A DNA stretch of 64,000 nt, taken from the NCBI GenBank assembly GCA_947467345.1, contig CANIHD010000003.1:62001-126000 (forward strand), given 5' to 3'. Made by a program: the position numbers and the translations under genes. Each line of letters starts with the position of its first letter. The stretch's first letter is position 1. Shown here piece after piece: positions 26,048-37,464 of the stretch. The DNA is from Alphaproteobacteria bacterium (lineage in GTDB: Bacteria; Pseudomonadota; Alphaproteobacteria; Micropepsales; Micropepsaceae). The notes under the pieces were generated by a model. That model searched no databases. It saw only the letters and a list, made by a program, of their open reading frames with translations, and was not told the DNA's origin.

Positions 26048-27001
26048 TCATCCCAGACCAACGGCGTCGAAGCCAGGAATGGAAGCCAGATGTTCCACGA
26101 TCAGCGCCGCGAACAGCGCAAACAGATAGAGAATGGAAACCAGAAACAGCTTGCGGGCATGCGGCTCACGTACCTCATCGCGCTCGCGCGATACGGCGAG
26201 GCTGAGCACCACAAACCACGCGCCAAGTCCGGCACTCGCCGCGAGATAAAGCGGTCCGCCAAAGCCGAGCGCGACCGGCGAAATGCCCGCGACGCAGAGA
26301 ACAATCGCATAGCGCAAAATCTGCCGGCGCGTTTCGCGCTTGCCGGCAACCACCGGCAACATCGGAACACCGGCGCGGGCATAGTCGCCTGCGCGGTAGA
26401 GCGACAGCGCCCAGAAATGCGGCGGGGTCCACAGGAAGATGATCGCGACAAGAACCAGCGGCGCGACATCGAGCGAACCCGTTACCGCGGCCCAGCCGAT
26501 AGCAGGCGGCAGCGCGCCGGCAAGCCCACCGATCACGATGTTCTGCGGCGTGCGCCGCTTCAGCCACGCCGTGTAGACGAAGTAATAAAAGGCGATCGTG
26601 AAGGCCAGCAGCCCTGCGGCCAGAAGATTCACGAACAAGCCCATCATCGTGACTGACGCCACGGCGAACACCGTGCCGAAGGCATAGGCCTCTTCCGCTG
26701 CAATGGCGCCGCGCGGAATGGGACGCGAAGCCGTGCGCTGCATCAGCGCATCGATATCGGCGTCATACGCCATGTTGAGCGCACCGGACGCACCCGCGCC
26801 GAGAGCGACGCAGAGAAGCGCCGCGAAGGCCGTAAACGGGTTGATGTCGCCCGGCGCGATAACGAGACCCGCAAGTGCCGTGAAGAGCACGAGCGACATC
26901 ACTCGCGGTTTCAACAGGGCAAAATAATCCGCCACCGTCGCGAAGCCGGCCGCGTGCGACAGCGGCGGCATTTCAGAAGATGGAACGGCTGCGGACATCA
27001 A
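26048..27001 (-). CDS. ctaB: Protohaem IX farnesyltransferase (haem O synthase)
   Basis: A polytopic UbiA-superfamily enzyme of 317 residues that attaches farnesyl to haem B to make haem O for the oxidase. The first Asp-rich motif is [12 protein letters not shown], near residues 75-86, followed by [25 protein letters not shown] is the family start. Two consecutive ATG codons (27001, 26998) are possible starts. It lies between coxA (40-base gap) and the CoxF-like gene. Confidence 0.95.
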   Translation of the reverse strand: MMSAAVPSSEMPPLSHAAGFATVADYFALLKPRVMSLVLFTALAGLVIAPGDINPFTAFAALLCVALGAGASGALNMAYDADIDALMQRTASRPIPRGAIAAEEAYAFGTVFAVASVTMMGLFVNLLAAGLLAFTIAFYYFVYTAWLKRRTPQNIVIGGLAGALPPAIGWAAVTGSLDVAPLVLVAIIFLWTPPHFWALSLYRAGDYARAGVPMLPVVAGKRETRRQILRYAIVLCVAGISPVALGFGGPLYLAASAGLGAWFVVLSLAVSRERDEVREPHARKLFLVSILYLFALFAALIVEHLASIPGFDAVGLG

Positions 27002-27041
27002 TGAACCTCGACTCGGGGTGCCGTGACGAATGGTGTCGTGA

Positions 27042-29547
<2,506 letters not shown>

Positions 29548-29832
29548 TAGCCGACCTCGTGCAAACGGGTGGCTTCCCGGGAAGGCACAGCTTTTGGCCG
29601 CCTCGGCTCCGGGTCGCCCCCTAAGGGAAAGATTCGCCGGGCCGATTTAGGCGGCCCGGGGGAGGCAAGTCATTGCGACGTGATGCCACGCGCCAAGGTG
29701 CCCCCGACCCACCGGCTAGTGCCCGGACAGAATTCAATTTTCCGCGTGCCGGTGACGACGGCAGGAGGAGGTCATATATACCCCATGACGGGTATGCGAA
29801 TCCGTGCACCCACGACTCAAGGAAACATCCCT

Positions 29833-31257
29833 ATGGCCTCCCCCGACGACCTGTTCTTCACCCAGACCGGCATGAACAGAGACAGCGTCCAGCGCATCCT
29901 GGACAACAGTTTGAAGGGCACGGACGACGGCGAGCTATTCCTGGAATACCGCCAGACCGAGAGCTTTTCCTTCGACGACGGAAGGCTGAAGGCCGCCGCC
30001 TATGACACCACCCAGGGCTTCGGCTTGCGGGCGGTTGCTGGCGAGGCCACCGGCTTTGCCCATGCCAATGAGCTGTCCGAAGCCGCCATTTCCCGGGCCG
30101 CCGAGGCGGTAACCGCCGTTCGCAGCGGCTATTCCGGCACTTTGGGGTCCGGCCCGGCGCGCACCAACATCCATCTCTATTCCGACCAAAGCCCGCTCGA
30201 ATCGGCGCCGTTTGACCTCAAGGTAAAGCTGATGGGCGAAATGGACGCCTATGCCCGCGCCAAAGATCCGCGGGTCAAGCAAGTGTCCTGCTCGCTGGCG
30301 GCTGAGTGGCAGGTGGTTGAAATCATGCGTCCGGGCGGTGAGATCTACCGGGACGTACGCCCTCTCGTCCGCATCGGCGTGTCGCTGGTAGTCGAGGAAA
30401 ACGGCCGCCAGGAGACCGGCTATTACGGCGGCGGCGGCCGCAAAGCCTATGGCGACTACATCGCCCCCGACTATTGGCACTCCGCCGTCGATGAGGCCTT
30501 GCGCCAAGCCTTGGTGAATTTGCGCTCGGTGCCAGCGCCGGCCGGCGAAATGAGTGTGGTCCTTGGCGCGGGCTGGCCGGGCATCTTGCTGCACGAGGCC
30601 GTGGGCCATGGGTTGGAGGGCGATTTCAATCGCAAGAAAACCTCCGCCTTCGCTGGCCTTCTGGGCCAGCGCGTGGCGTCGCCTGGAGTAACCGTTGTCG
30701 ATGACGGCACGATCCGCGAGCGCCGCGGCTCACTGAGCATCGACGACGAAGGCACGCCGACCTCACGCACCGTGCTGATCGAAGATGGCATCCTGAAGGG
30801 CTATCTCCAGGACCGGCAAAACGCGCGTCTGATGGGCGTGGCGCCGACCGGCAATGGACGGCGTGAATCACATGCGCATCAGGTGATGCCGCGCATGACC
30901 AACACAATCATGCTGGGCGGAAAGCACACACCGGAGGAAATTCTCGCGTCGGTGAAAAACGGCATCTACGCGGTGCAGTTCGGCGGCGGCCAGGTCGACA
31001 TCACCAGCGGCAAATTCGTTTTCAGTTGCACCGAGGCGTACCGGATCGAAGACGGCAAAATAGGCGTGCCCATCAAAGGCGCGACATTGATCGGCAATGG
31101 GCCGGACGCGATGACGCGCGTGTCCATGATCGGCAATGACATGGCGCTCGATTCTGGCATTGGAACATGCGGCAAGAACGGTCAGAGCGTGCCCGTTGGC
31201 GTCGGCCAACCGACATTGCGGATCGACGGCCTCACGGTGGGCGGCACCGCGGCTTAA
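29833..31257 (+). CDS. tldD: Metalloprotease TldD
   Basis: The product has 474 residues from the ATG at 29833 (MASPDDLFF), preceded by AAGGAAAC. The frame is open further upstream, and an ATG at 29785 follows a strong AGGAGGAGG, so a longer start cannot be excluded. The zinc motif is HEAVGHGLEG, with His254, Glu255 and His259. TldD and TldE form a heterodimer that trims peptides such as CcdA or microcin precursors. The partner gene tldE lies about 8 kb downstream (39246). The gene is divergent from coxB and its stop overlaps the next start as TAATG. Confidence 0.95.
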   Translation: MASPDDLFFTQTGMNRDSVQRILDNSLKGTDDGELFLEYRQTESFSFDDGRLKAAAYDTTQGFGLRAVAGEATGFAHANELSEAAISRAAEAVTAVRSGYSGTLGSGPARTNIHLYSDQSPLESAPFDLKVKLMGEMDAYARAKDPRVKQVSCSLAAEWQVVEIMRPGGEIYRDVRPLVRIGVSLVVEENGRQETGYYGGGGRKAYGDYIAPDYWHSAVDEALRQALVNLRSVPAPAGEMSVVLGAGWPGILLHEAVGHGLEGDFNRKKTSAFAGLLGQRVASPGVTVVDDGTIRERRGSLSIDDEGTPTSRTVLIEDGILKGYLQDRQNARLMGVAPTGNGRRESHAHQVMPRMTNTIMLGGKHTPEEILASVKNGIYAVQFGGGQVDITSGKFVFSCTEAYRIEDGKIGVPIKGATLIGNGPDAMTRVSMIGNDMALDSGIGTCGKNGQSVPVGVGQPTLRIDGLTVGGTAA

Positions 31258-31571
31258 TGGAACTATTTTCGCTTACGCGTCTCGACACCTGGCTGTTCAT
31301 GGCAGCCGTCGCGGCATGGATCATCTATGTGCGCGTGTTCGTCGAACTGCGCGCGCGCATGCGCAAAGATCATTGGCGGATATGGGAGAAGAACGGGTTC
31401 ACACTGAATCCGTCCGGCCTCTATCGCTATTTCATTTTTGGCGAGAACTACCGAGAACTTGACGACGCGTTCATTGTGCAGCGTGTTTTGTTTGCGCGGC
31501 TGGCGCTGGCCGCATTCCTATTGCTCATTGCCGCTCAGGTCATTCATCGCATCGTCGTTTGGAATGCGTGA
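31257..31571 (+). CDS. Small membrane protein of unknown function
   Basis: The start overlaps the tldD stop (TAATG), giving 104 residues. There are two hydrophobic segments, near residues 10-27 (WLFMAAVAAWIIYVRVF) and 78-98 (LALAAFLLLIAAQVI), with a charged loop between (ELRARMRKDHWRIWEKNG). I recognise no family. It is coupled to tldD and to the next small membrane gene, so the three may act together. Confidence 0.75.
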   Translation: MELFSLTRLDTWLFMAAVAAWIIYVRVFVELRARMRKDHWRIWEKNGFTLNPSGLYRYFIFGENYRELDDAFIVQRVLFARLALAAFLLLIAAQVIHRIVVWNA

Positions 31572-31809
31572 GCCCTGGTTCCGGCGAAACGAACGCGGGC
31601 TGGGTTTGGGCCTGCCCATCCACCGCAATGGATGGATTTTGCTCGGCGCCTATGTCGGCTTTCTGATCGCGTTTCCAATACCGCTGGAATATCTTCTGGG
31701 CCATGCGCCGGACACGCTGACACGCGCGCTGACCATGCTGGCCGTCACGATTCCGTTTGCCTGGATTGTGTTGCAGCGAACGGAACGCGGTGCTTCAAGA
31801 AACGATTGA
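31564..31809 (+). CDS. Small membrane protein of unknown function
   Basis: The ATG at 31564 overlaps the preceding stop by 8 bases, giving 81 residues (MREPWFRRNERGLGLGLP). Two membrane helices are likely, near residues 24-45 and 55-72. The family is not recognised. Its TGA is directly followed by the reverse-strand stop of gshA (TGATCA), so there is no spacer between the two convergent genes. Confidence 0.7.
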   Translation: MREPWFRRNERGLGLGLPIHRNGWILLGAYVGFLIAFPIPLEYLLGHAPDTLTRALTMLAVTIPFAWIVLQRTERGASRND

Positions 31810-33174
31810 TCAGAGGAAATTATATTCCTCGAACAATTTGCACATGTCGCCTTCCCACTCGCCCTGGAATTTGGCGAGCAATTCTTCGCCGCGTGTCTGA
31901 CCGCGATCGACCAGCTCCCATAGGGGTTGCAGGAATCCTTCTTCCGACATGCCGGCTTCGTCCATACGCGCGCAGCGGCGAAGACCTGCGGTCGCGATTT
32001 CCAGCATTTGGCGCGCGAGCGCATGCACATTCGTGTTCCGGAATGGCGCTTTGAAGGCGAGCATCGGCACCGCGGAACGCATCGCCTGCCGCTCCTCGGC
32101 GTTCCAATCCTTGACGAGATCCCACGCGGCATCGAGCGCGGCATCGTCGTAAAATAATCCGGTCCATAGGGCCGGAAGGCCGCAAATACGGCGCCAGCCG
32201 CCACCATCGGCGCCGCGCACTTCGAGATAGGTCTTCAGCCGCGCCTCGGGAAAGATCGTCGTCAGATGATCGGCCCAATCCGACATTGTGGGCGTGATGT
32301 GTTTGACTTCGGGAATCCGGCGCTCAAGGAAATCGCGGAAGCTTTTGCCGGCAACGTCGATATAGCGCCCCTCGCGAAAGATGAAATACATCGGCACGTC
32401 CAGCGCGTAATCGACATAGCGCTCGAAGCCGAAACCGCTTTCGAAAACGAACGGCAGCATACCGGCGCGGTCATTATCGACATCGGTCCAAATCTGGCTG
32501 CGATAGGAGATAAACCCGTTGGGCTTGCCTTCGCGGAAGGGCGAATTGGCGAATAATGCCGTTGCCACCGGCTGCAACGCCAATGCGACGCGCAGCTTCT
32601 TCACCATGTCGGGTTCGGAGCCGAAATCGAGATTGGCCTGCACCGTGCAGGTGCGGAACATCATCTCAAGGCCGTAGCCGCCGACCTTGGGCATGTAATT
32701 CCGCATAATCTGGTAGCGGCCTTTGGGCATGATTGGCATTTCGGCCAGCGTCCAATCCGGCGCGTATCCAAGACCCAGACATCCAGCGCCCATCTCGGCG
32801 CAAACCTCACGCACTTGGTCCATATGCGTCATGACTTCGGCACAGGTCTGATGCACGCTTTTCATTGGTGCGCCGGAGAGTTCGAACTGGCCGCCCGGCT
32901 CAAGGCTCAAAGTGGCCTTTCCCTGGCTGAGGCCGATAATGTTCTCGCCCTCGTAGATCGGCTGCCAGCCGAAACGCTGCATGCTGTCAAGCAGACGGCG
33001 TATGCCTGGCTCGCCGAGATAGGGAAGCGGTTTGTAGTTCTTCAGATCGTAAACGAATTTCTCGTGCTCGGTGCCGACACGCCAATCCGCGCGCGGCTTT
33101 GACCCAGCAGCCAGATGAGCAACCAATTCGTCACGCGAGCCGATAAGACCGCTGGCCGATTGCGGGATGGACAT
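31810..33174 (-). CDS. gshA: Glutamate-cysteine ligase, alphaproteobacterial/plant type
   Basis: The product has 454 residues and makes gamma-glutamylcysteine, the first step of glutathione synthesis. Family blocks are GTEHEKFVYDL near the N-terminus, EPGGQFELSGAP, and RGADGGGWRRICGLPALWTG. This GCS2-type enzyme is related to plant GSH1 rather than to the E. coli form. A pair of direct repeats lies about 100 bases upstream. It follows rsmE on the same strand with a 152-base gap, an arrangement frequent in alphaproteobacteria. Confidence 0.95.
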   Translation of the reverse strand: MSIPQSASGLIGSRDELVAHLAAGSKPRADWRVGTEHEKFVYDLKNYKPLPYLGEPGIRRLLDSMQRFGWQPIYEGENIIGLSQGKATLSLEPGGQFELSGAPMKSVHQTCAEVMTHMDQVREVCAEMGAGCLGLGYAPDWTLAEMPIMPKGRYQIMRNYMPKVGGYGLEMMFRTCTVQANLDFGSEPDMVKKLRVALALQPVATALFANSPFREGKPNGFISYRSQIWTDVDNDRAGMLPFVFESGFGFERYVDYALDVPMYFIFREGRYIDVAGKSFRDFLERRIPEVKHITPTMSDWADHLTTIFPEARLKTYLEVRGADGGGWRRICGLPALWTGLFYDDAALDAAWDLVKDWNAEERQAMRSAVPMLAFKAPFRNTNVHALARQMLEIATAGLRRCARMDEAGMSEEGFLQPLWELVDRGQTRGEELLAKFQGEWEGDMCKLFEEYNFL

Positions 33175-33268
33175 ATGCGCTTCCCCTGCCCCGCGATGAT
33201 AGCAATTGCGACGCGGTGTTATCTCTTGGTCTTTGAAGTCGGCGAGAAACTAGTGTCGCCCCCGCTCG

Positions 33269-33295
33269 GTTACAAGGTGGGGTCCGTTACAAGGT
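33269..33295. repeat. Direct repeat GTTACAAGGT ahead of gshA
   Basis: GTTACAAGGT occurs at 33269-33278 and again at 33286-33295, a 17-base period. It lies 95 to 121 bases upstream of the gshA start, in the gap between rsmE and gshA. Placement suggests a regulator site or a small duplication; no known consensus is matched. Confidence 0.5.
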
Positions 33296-33326
33296 TAGCC
33301 AACGCGATAATTCTTAGGGCCGCGTA

Positions 33327-34127
33327 CTATTGCCAATCGCCAGAGATAGCCTGCCAAACGGCAAGGGCCGCCAGCGCCGCTGTGTCCGCACGCATGATGC
33401 GAGGCCCCAGTGTTACAGGAATGACATAAGGAAGAGAGCGAACCAAAGCGCGTTCGGTGTCGTCGAAGCCGCCTTCAGGTCCGGTCAGAATGGCCCATGA
33501 GTCGGACGTCCGGCCGATCTCCGCCAATGCGGATGCGATCGGCGGTGCTTCGCCGCTCTCATCGCAGAAAATCAGTTTGCGTGTCGCCGGCCATTTGCGC
33601 AGCAAATCCGGCAGACGAACAAGTTCGCCAATCTCCGGCACCGATAGCCGCCCCGATTGCTCGGCCGCCTCGACAGCATTCGCGCGCAAGCGCGCTGGAT
33701 TCACGCGGCGCGCGATCGTCCGATGCGTAAGCACGGGCTGCAAGCAACGCACGCCCAGCTCCACTGCCTTCTGCGCGACAAAGTCAGCGGGCGTCCGTTT
33801 GATCGGCGCGAAGATCAGCCAGAGATCGGGAACGTCTTCTTGGACTTTGGTTTGGCTTTCGAGCACCAAAGCGCAACGGCGCTTTCCGATCAGAACGATG
33901 CGCGCGAGCCACTCCCCATCTTTGCCATTGAAGAGGCTTACGCGGTCGCCATCCTCGGCACGCATCACCCGCAGAAGATAATGTTCCTGATCGGTAGTCG
34001 GCGCGATTGAACCTCCGGTAGCGAGCGCGCCCTCCACATGGAGGCGCAACTTCCCGCCCGGCTCCGCGAGTTCCCGATCCTGCAGTTCAATGGCCTGATC
34101 GCGCTCTTCTTCCTGGCTCATGGTCAC
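33327..34127 (-). CDS. rsmE: 16S rRNA m3U1498 methyltransferase
   Basis: The product has 266 residues. The C-terminal SPOUT knot is clear in LTGPEGGFDDTE and VTLGPRIMRADTAALAALAVW. An N-terminal PUA-like domain contains HYLLRVMR. The first 20 or so residues (rich in Glu and Gln) look like an extension, and an ATG at 34121 is an alternative start. It methylates uridine 1498 of 16S rRNA. It is divergent from ubiA with a 34-base gap, so the two promoters overlap. Confidence 0.95.
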   Translation of the reverse strand: MTMSQEEERDQAIELQDRELAEPGGKLRLHVEGALATGGSIAPTTDQEHYLLRVMRAEDGDRVSLFNGKDGEWLARIVLIGKRRCALVLESQTKVQEDVPDLWLIFAPIKRTPADFVAQKAVELGVRCLQPVLTHRTIARRVNPARLRANAVEAAEQSGRLSVPEIGELVRLPDLLRKWPATRKLIFCDESGEAPPIASALAEIGRTSDSWAILTGPEGGFDDTERALVRSLPYVIPVTLGPRIMRADTAALAALAVWQAISGDWQ

Positions 34128-34161
34128 GTTACGGTAGCCTCATGACAGACCGGTCGCACGC

Positions 34162-35124
34162 ATGAGCAAACCTTCGCAAGCCCCGAAGGGATCAAGGCGC
34201 GCCCCCGAACTACGTCCGGGCGATGCCGCCCCCCTGTCCTGGGTCGACCGCGCGCCCGCCGCCATAAGACCTTATCTCCGGCTGATACGGCTCGACCGCC
34301 CTATCGGCATCTGGCTGCTGTTCTGGCCCTGTGTGTTCGGGCTTGCGCTTGGTGCGGTCGCAGACGGGCGAAGCTTTCCCGACATCGTCTCGGTGCTTTT
34401 GATGGGGCTCGGCTCCATTCTCATGCGCGGTGCCGGCTGTACCTATAACGATATTGTCGACCGCGATTTCGATGCACAGGTCGCACGCACGCGCGGGCGC
34501 CCGATTCCCAGCGGCGCGGTCAGCGTGAAACAGGCATCCGTCTTCGCGCTGGCGCTGTGTCTTGTGTCATTCGCCGTGCTCCTCACCTTCAATCGCCTGA
34601 CCATTGTCCTCGGTGTTTCCTCGCTGGTGCTCGTTGCCGCCTATCCGTTCATGAAGCGCATCACCTGGTGGCCGCAGGCCTGGCTTGGGCTGACCTTCAA
34701 CTGGGGCGCGCTGCTGGGTTACACCGCCGAGACCGGACGCTTGGACCCTGCCGCCTATGTTCTTTATGCAGCGCTGTTTCTGTGGACGCTCGGCTACGAT
34801 ACGATCTACGCCCATCAAGACAAAGAAGACGATGCGTTGATCGGCGTGAAATCTTCGGCGCGAAAACTCGGCGAGCACACAAAGCCGTTTCTCTATGGGT
34901 TTTACATCCTGTCGTTTCTACTGCTTCTGATTGCCGGATGGCTGGCGGGCTTACGTATCGTGTTTGCAATCAGCATGATTGTCGCCGGCGGCCACATGGC
35001 GTGGCAGCTGCTTGCGCTCGATATCAACCGGCCGCTTCTCTGCTTGAAATTGTTCAAAGCCAATAGGGACACGGGGGCACTGATCGCCGCGGCAATTCTG
35101 CTCGGCGCGGTTGCGGGATACTGA
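34162..35124 (+). CDS. ubiA: 4-hydroxybenzoate polyprenyltransferase
   Basis: A polytopic inner-membrane enzyme of 320 residues that joins the polyprenyl chain to 4-hydroxybenzoate in ubiquinone synthesis. The first Asp-rich motif is TYNDIVDRDFDAQVARTRGR (residues about 94-113), and the second is YAHQDKEDD near residue 220. The extended cytosolic N-terminus of about 30 residues is Pro-rich. It is divergent from rsmE and runs into the methyltransferase gene with a 6-base gap. ubiD follows shortly after. Confidence 0.95.
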   Translation: MSKPSQAPKGSRRAPELRPGDAAPLSWVDRAPAAIRPYLRLIRLDRPIGIWLLFWPCVFGLALGAVADGRSFPDIVSVLLMGLGSILMRGAGCTYNDIVDRDFDAQVARTRGRPIPSGAVSVKQASVFALALCLVSFAVLLTFNRLTIVLGVSSLVLVAAYPFMKRITWWPQAWLGLTFNWGALLGYTAETGRLDPAAYVLYAALFLWTLGYDTIYAHQDKEDDALIGVKSSARKLGEHTKPFLYGFYILSFLLLLIAGWLAGLRIVFAISMIVAGGHMAWQLLALDINRPLLCLKLFKANRDTGALIAAAILLGAVAGY

Positions 35125-35130
35125 TTATTT

Positions 35131-35784
35131 TTGGACAATGCTTCCGCCGATGACGCCACAGAATTTGTGCGCGCCCACACCAAGCTTGGCGCCTTAGCTT
35201 TCATTTCGGAAATCCCGCTGTATCTCGCGCATGAAGTATTGCCGCTGTGGAATGAGACCGAGGCGGTGCGTCACGGCCACATGCCGCCGCCCTATTGGGC
35301 CTTTGCCTGGGCCGGCGGTCAGGCGCTCGCGCGCTATCTGTTGGACCATCCGGAAATCGCGTCGGGAAAAACGGCCCTCGATTTCGGCGCCGGCTCCGGT
35401 CTTGTCGGTATCGCCGCCGCGCGCGCCGGAGCGTCGGTCACTGCCGCCGATATCGACCGCAACAGCATTGCCGCCATCGCAATGAACGCTGCGGCCAATG
35501 GCGTTGCGCTCACAATCATCGAACGCGATATCCTGGGCTCGTCCGAGTACTGGGACCTCATTCTCGTGGGTGACATGTGTTATGAGCGCCCCTTGGCCGA
35601 GCGCCTGCTGGCATGGCTCGGCGAAAAGGCCAAACAGGGTTCGAAAATTCTTCTGGGCGATCCCGGCCGCAATTATTTCCCCGCTACGGGTCTCACGCGC
35701 CTCTCCACCTATTCCGTCCCTACGCCGAAAGATCTGGAAGATCGCGAAATCCGCGAGACCTCCGTCTATGCATGGGCTGGCTGA
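35131..35784 (+). CDS. Class I SAM methyltransferase, ETF-beta lysine methyltransferase-like
   Basis: The product has 217 residues from a TTG at 35131. The SAM-binding motif is ALDFGAGSGLVGIAAARAGA, followed by VTAADIDRN. DLILVGDMCYERPLAERLL resembles the DxxY-type motif of the METTL20/Nnt1 group, which methylates lysine of electron-transfer flavoprotein beta. In alphaproteobacteria this group modifies EtfB; here the substrate is inferred only. It sits between ubiA and ubiD, which may reflect the link of ETF to the quinone pool. Confidence 0.85.
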   Translation: MDNASADDATEFVRAHTKLGALAFISEIPLYLAHEVLPLWNETEAVRHGHMPPPYWAFAWAGGQALARYLLDHPEIASGKTALDFGAGSGLVGIAAARAGASVTAADIDRNSIAAIAMNAAANGVALTIIERDILGSSEYWDLILVGDMCYERPLAERLLAWLGEKAKQGSKILLGDPGRNYFPATGLTRLSTYSVPTPKDLEDREIRETSVYAWAG

Positions 35785-35884
35785 ACGGACGAAGAATGGT
35801 TACCGGCGCACATAGTAAATTGCCTTTGGGCTTTGGCGCGCAAACGCGCCATGCCACATTGCGCCGCCCAAAGCCGGACACGAG

Positions 35885-37411
35885 ATGAGCTACCGTTCCC
35901 TTCGCGAATTCATGGCCAAATTAGAGCGCGACGGCGAACTCGTCCGCGTTTCCGAACCCGTCTCCACGGTTCTCGAGATGACCGAGATTCAGACGCGGCT
36001 TCTGGCGGAGCGCGGCCCTGCGGTTCTCTTCGAAAAACCAGTGCGCGCAGACGGCACGATTTCCGACATTCCCGTCCTGGTGAATCTGTTCGGCACCGTT
36101 AAACGCGTTGCCAACGGCGTGACTACCGGCGGCGTCGAACGCAACGACGCGAAGTCTTTGCGCGAAGTTGGCGAGCTTCTCGCCTCTCTGCGCCAACCGG
36201 AGCCGCCGCACGGATTTCGCGAAGCGATGGACATGTTGCCGCTCGCGCGCACAGTCATGGCGATGAGGCCGAAAACAATCGGCCACGCACCCTGTCAGGA
36301 GATCGTGCTAAAGGGTGCCGATATCGATCTCACGCGCCTGCCGGTTCAAACCTGCTGGCCGGGCGAGCCCGCGCCGCTGATCACTTGGCCGCTGGTTGTA
36401 ACCAAGGGGCCTGGAAGCGCGCGCGAAGACAATTTCAATCTGGGCATTTATCGGATGCAGGTTCTCTCCAAGAACCAGACCATCATGCGCTGGCTGCAGC
36501 ATCGCGGCGGCGCACAGCATTACAGACGGTGGGCAGAAGAAAACACGGCGCCACTGCCAGCCGCCGCCGTGCTTGGTGCCGATCCGGGCACGATTCTCGC
36601 CGCCGTCACGCCGGTGCCCGAAACGCTTTCGGAATATCAATTCGCCGGGCTCATGCGCGGTGCGCGCGTCGAGTTGGTGGACTGCGTAACCCAGCCTTTG
36701 AAAGTGCCCGCTGAAGCCGAGATCGTTTTGGAGGGCGAAGTTTCGTTACGCGACACGCGCGATGAAGGTCCTTACGGCGATCACACCGGCTATTACAATT
36801 CGGTGGAGCCCTTCCCGGTTTTCACGGTGACGGCGATCACGATGCGACGCAATCCCATCTATCTCTCAACCTTCACCGGGCGCCCGCCCGACGAACCTTC
36901 GACGCTGGGCGAAGCACTGAACGAAGTTTTCATTCCGCTCTTCCAGCAACAATTTCCCGAGATCGTCGATTTCTGGCTGCCGCCTGAGGGCTGCTCCTAC
37001 CGCATTGCAGTCGTCAGTATACGGAAGGCCTATCCCGGCCACGCCAAGCGCGTGATGATGGGCGTGTGGTCCTATTTGCGTCAGTTCATGTACACGAAAT
37101 GGGTGATCGTCGTGGATCACGACATCGACGCGCGTTCGTGGACTGACGTGATGTGGGCGCTTTCCACCCGCATGGACCCCGCCCGCGACGTCACGCTCAT
37201 CGAAGGCACGCCCATCGATTATCTCGATTTCGCTTCGCCCGAATCCGGCCTCGGCTCCAAAATCGGCCTCGACGCCACCAATAAATGGCCGCCGGAAACG
37301 CACCGCGAATGGGGCCGTGAAATCCGCATGAGCAAGGAAGTCATTGAAGCTGTTACGCAAAAATGGCCACGCCTCGGCCTTCCTGGTAGCGGCAAACCGA
37401 TCTGGAAATAG
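35885..37411 (+). CDS. ubiD: UbiD family prenylated-FMN decarboxylase
   Basis: The product has 508 residues. The UbiD signature [12 protein letters not shown] lies near residues 293-304, and [17 protein letters not shown] and DHDIDARSW are further conserved blocks. It probably decarboxylates 4-hydroxy-3-polyprenylbenzoate in ubiquinone synthesis, given ubiA upstream. No ubiX is seen in the window. Ahead of it lies a 100-base gap with nested inverted repeats (CTTTGGG/CCCAAAG enclosing GGCGCG/CGCGCC). Confidence 0.93.
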   Translation: MSYRSLREFMAKLERDGELVRVSEPVSTVLEMTEIQTRLLAERGPAVLFEKPVRADGTISDIPVLVNLFGTVKRVANGVTTGGVERNDAKSLREVGELLASLRQPEPPHGFREAMDMLPLARTVMAMRPKTIGHAPCQEIVLKGADIDLTRLPVQTCWPGEPAPLITWPLVVTKGPGSAREDNFNLGIYRMQVLSKNQTIMRWLQHRGGAQHYRRWAEENTAPLPAAAVLGADPGTILAAVTPVPETLSEYQFAGLMRGARVELVDCVTQPLKVPAEAEIVLEGEVSLRDTRDEGPYGDHTGYYNSVEPFPVFTVTAITMRRNPIYLSTFTGRPPDEPSTLGEALNEVFIPLFQQQFPEIVDFWLPPEGCSYRIAVVSIRKAYPGHAKRVMMGVWSYLRQFMYTKWVIVVDHDIDARSWTDVMWALSTRMDPARDVTLIEGTPIDYLDFASPESGLGSKIGLDATNKWPPETHREWGREIRMSKEVIEAVTQKWPRLGLPGSGKPIWK

Positions 37412-37420
37412 GCCACAATG

Positions 37421-37456
37421 AAAATAGCCGCCGCTGACTCTTACTCAGGGCGGCTA
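37421..37456 (-). terminator. Terminator of the HbpS-like gene
   Basis: On the minus strand TAGCCGCC pairs with GGCGGCTA (37425-37456), with an inner CTGA/TCAG, and TTTT follows. It lies 8 bases beyond the HbpS-like stop and 9 bases beyond the convergent ubiD stop. The stem could serve both directions, but only the minus direction has a T-run. Confidence 0.7.
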
Positions 37457-37464
37457 GATCACAA

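Noticed and set aside
29637-29659. CCGGGCCG/CGGCCCGG inverted repeat ahead of coxB
   Set aside because: Only 8 base pairs in a GC-rich stretch with no T-run and no clear promoter around it; too likely by chance.
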